A stretch of 34,221 nucleotides of DNA from Hyphomicrobium sp. GTDB taxonomy: Bacteria; Pseudomonadota; Alphaproteobacteria; Rhizobiales; Hyphomicrobiaceae. Made by a program: the position numbers and the translations under genes. The first letter of the stretch is position 1; each line of letters opens with the position of its first letter. The notes under the pieces were generated by a model. It had not been told where the DNA came from. It did no database searches and saw only the letters and a program-made list of their open reading frames with translations. The stretch lies in NCBI GenBank assembly GCA_030148725.1, contig JASBSU010000006.1, positions 1 to 34,221 of the forward strand, read 5' to 3'. Below, one piece after another: positions 32,603 through 34,221 of the stretch.

Positions 32603-33306
32603 CGCTGCAACCCTTCCACGCGATGCACCTCTTGCACGATCCTTTCAAGCGTCACGTCATAGACACTACCAACCATCATCACATGGCCACCGGATGCACG
32701 TGCGGCCTGAATGCCGTGCTCATTATCCTCGACGATGAGACACTCCTCAGGCTGCACCTGCAGCCTTTCCATCGCTGCGAGGTAGATGTCCGGATGCGGC
32801 TTTGCGCGAGACACGTCCTGATTTGAAAGCATCAGATCAAAATATGATGCGAGACGGGAACCCTCCATCATCGCTTGGACGGTTGCACGTATGGAATTTG
32901 AACAGACCGCCAAACGAAATCCACCAGCCTTTAGTTGGGCCAAGGCGTACTGATGCTGGAAGATCGGTCGACATCGGGTCAGCGTAAGCTGGATTGTAAT
33001 CGCCTGCTTGATTTCGTTGATGAACTCATGCAGCGCCGGCGGCAAGCCGCGACTACGCGTCAATATATCCAGCTTTTTTCGAGTCGGCAGGCCATCGTAA
33101 ACTGCTAAATGCTCGTCACGGCTAATCTCCATTCCGAACAGCTCAAGCGCCTCGTTCAGCGCAAGATAGTGCCAATCCTTGGCGTCGATAAGCACACCAT
33201 CCATATCAAACAAGATCGCCGATACGCATCGGGGCTGTCGGGCTGGAGCGACACTCGATGCTATTCGGCTACAATTCACTGGCAGCACGTTTGCGCTTAA
33301 AGACAT
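32599..33306 (-). CDS. HAD-superfamily phosphatase (beta-phosphoglucomutase-like)
   Basis: This 235-residue haloacid-dehalogenase fold enzyme has all motifs: DMDGVLID with nucleophile Asp34 and acid Asp36, CSNS with Ser136, AKPHPDIY with Lys169, and VEDNEHGI with Glu193/Asp194. The helical cap (about 45-120) and the motif DAKDWHYLAL are like those of subfamily IA phosphatases and beta-phosphoglucomutase. A phosphomonoester of the sugar precursor is a plausible substrate, since a nucleotidyltransferase gene follows with a GTGA overlap. ATG 33306 overlaps the upstream GDPD-like gene by 10 bases, with GAGG 8 bases before. About 25 residues of uncertain role precede the first strand. Confidence 0.88.
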   Translation of the reverse strand: MSLSANVLPVNCSRIASSVAPARQPRCVSAILFDMDGVLIDAKDWHYLALNEALELFGMEISRDEHLAVYDGLPTRKKLDILTRSRGLPPALHEFINEIKQAITIQLTLTRCRPIFQHQYALAQLKAGGFRLAVCSNSIRATVQAMMEGSRLASYFDLMLSNQDVSRAKPHPDIYLAAMERLQVQPEECLIVEDNEHGIQAARASGGHVMMVGSVYDVTLERIVQEVHRVEGLQR

Positions 33307-33956
33307 GAAGCGGCCTCATTAGATGCAATCGCAGCCATCGCTTGATACGGAAGGTCCGTGCACAGCATCAGTTCTTCCGCACCAACGATCTCCCTCCACC
33401 TGTCCCACGCAGGGTAAGGGTCACGCCCGTGAAGTTCGGGCGAAACAAGCGCCACCTGTTTCCCTGCGCGGCGATGCCCGCGGACCGTTGTTGCGGTAAT
33501 CCAGTCTCGTTCGAAACAGTCGAGCCACACCCCCGAAGCCGCGCTATAAAAAGCAGGCTCCCACTCAATTTCCGATTGGCGCGTGAAGACAGTCATGCCG
33601 TGAGATAGATATCCACGCGCATCGGGAACCGACATATCGAACACAAACGTTCTCTTGAGATCGTGCTTAGTAATTTCGCGCTTCAGCGGAACGTGCAGGC
33701 CATCGGCCTTGATGTTTATGGCGAGTGCGCCGGGACAACCGTGTTTTGCAAACAATTCGAGTACGCGCTCGAAAAGAATAAACCGATCTCCCGTGGGCAT
33801 GTCATGCGACAGCACGAGACGCCCGTCGTGGTCTCGGACATCTGTTTCCACACCAAATCCCGCGGCAAATGCGCGTTCGATCGCTTCCAGAGAATTCTTT
33901 TCACTTGGTTCGGTCCACAAGCCGCGATGGGCAAGTACCGTCAGCCCTGATGCCAT
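33297..33956 (-). CDS. GDPD-like (glycerophosphodiester phosphodiesterase family) protein
   Basis: This 219-residue protein has the GDPD signature start LAHRGLW (His10, Arg11), then NSLEAIERAFAAGFGVETDV (Glu37, Asp39) and VLSHDMP (His51). Where most GDPDs have an E-x-K metal ligand it reads AINIKADG (Asn81), so metal binding or activity may differ. It is shorter than typical bacterial GDPDs. No signal peptide is present, so it acts in the cytosol. Its place in a polysaccharide operon with nucleotidyltransferase and HAD genes suggests a role in making or trimming a phosphate-containing building block. ATG 33956 with GGGGG 5 bases upstream was chosen over TTG 34040. Confidence 0.75.
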   Translation of the reverse strand: MASGLTVLAHRGLWTEPSEKNSLEAIERAFAAGFGVETDVRDHDGRLVLSHDMPTGDRFILFERVLELFAKHGCPGALAINIKADGLHVPLKREITKHDLKRTFVFDMSVPDARGYLSHGMTVFTRQSEIEWEPAFYSAASGVWLDCFERDWITATTVRGHRRAGKQVALVSPELHGRDPYPAWDRWREIVGAEELMLCTDLPYQAMAAIASNEAASCL

Positions 33957-34081
33957 GCAGCCCCCACACCGTGCCCCGAAGCCCGCCAAACGTCTGCGGA
34001 CACTTAGATCATAATAATTGCATCCTGTGGATGAATGCAACCTATGCGTGTATTATGGTTGACGCAGATTGCCGCATCCTG

Positions 34082-34221
34082 CTAAGCGGCGCTCCGCTCG
34101 TAGGTCCTCAGCACGTCATCGACGCCGCCATAGGCAGCAACCGTGCCGTTGCGGAGGTAGAGGGCTTTGTTGCACCACTGCCGGATAACCTCGGATGAGT
34201 GCGAGGCCAGAACGAGAATCT
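34082..34221 (-). CDS. ABC exporter ATPase (Wzt/KpsT-like), 3' end only
   Basis: Only the last 45 residues lie in the window. They read ILVLASHSSEVIRQWCNKAL and continue YLRNGTVAAYGGVDDVLRTY. This is the end of an ABC ATPase: the H-loop His in SH, followed by the cysteine-bearing helix, a strand and the turn xxG-V-DDVL typical of polysaccharide/polyol-phosphate exporters. The gene runs off the right edge and its stop is TAG at 34082-34084. The GDPD-like gene follows after 125 bases. The rest of the exporter should lie to the right. It implies an ABC-dependent export route for this operon's polymer. Confidence 0.75.
   Translation of the reverse strand, partial: ILVLASHSSEVIRQWCNKALYLRNGTVAAYGGVDDVLRTYERSAA

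Overview
The window looks like alphaproteobacterial chromosome, probably Hyphomicrobiales. It is GC-rich with GC-biased third codon positions, carries rhizobial-type exopolysaccharide genes and PrsDE-type secretion genes, and contains an exosortase E/VPEID-CTERM pair. The genus cannot be fixed by reading alone. Nearly everything in it concerns the cell surface, the periplasm or secretion. No rRNA, tRNA, CRISPR array, insertion sequence or phage gene was seen.

Layout. (1) 303-4215, + strand: a periplasmic PQQ sugar dehydrogenase and a small c-type cytochrome, then an unusual type I phosphodiesterase/alkaline-phosphatase-fold protein translationally coupled to a type 1 IPP isomerase (idi). (2) 4226-6134, - strand: an exosortase fused to a CAAX-type (CPBP) protease, and just upstream a 61-residue substrate that is almost only a signal peptide plus a VPEFD-CTERM sorting tail. 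(3) 6361-7101, - strand: a small outer-membrane beta-barrel protein with a clear terminator. (4) 7343-14632, - strand: a type I secretion operon. Its first gene encodes a 1382-residue RTX protein that joins a copper-radical oxidase (galactose/glyoxal oxidase fold with all active-site residues), three legume-lectin-like domains, a cadherin-like domain and calcium-binding nonapeptide repeats. The ABC exporter and HlyD-type adaptor follow. (5) 15103-25527, mainly + strand: an exopolysaccharide cluster with an ExoY-like priming transferase, three GT4 glycosyltransferases, a Wzy-like polymerase, a Wzx-like flippase (- strand), a Tat-signal/beta-helix pair that may be one gene split by a frameshift, and a Wzz/GumC-type chain-length protein. 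(6) 25550-26917: two unrecognised genes. (7) 26942-34221, - strand: a second polysaccharide operon of visibly lower GC, with stop/start overlaps at most junctions. It encodes an ABC exporter ATPase (3' end only, at the right edge), a GDPD-like protein, a HAD phosphatase, three nucleotidyltransferase modules in two proteins, a WavE-family protein, a GT-A-like glycosyltransferase and an unrecognised protein.

How it fits together (inference): the region is a surface island holding two polysaccharide logics, a Wzx/Wzy/PCP system and an ABC-exporter capsule or O-antigen-like system. Beside them sit a secreted carbohydrate-binding oxidase that could act on the polymer, and an exosortase system of the kind often associated with EPS production. 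The most unusual items are the miniature VPEID-CTERM substrate with its exosortase-protease, the RTX copper-radical oxidase with lectin domains, and the triple nucleotidyltransferase/HAD/GDPD-like set, whose product is unknown.
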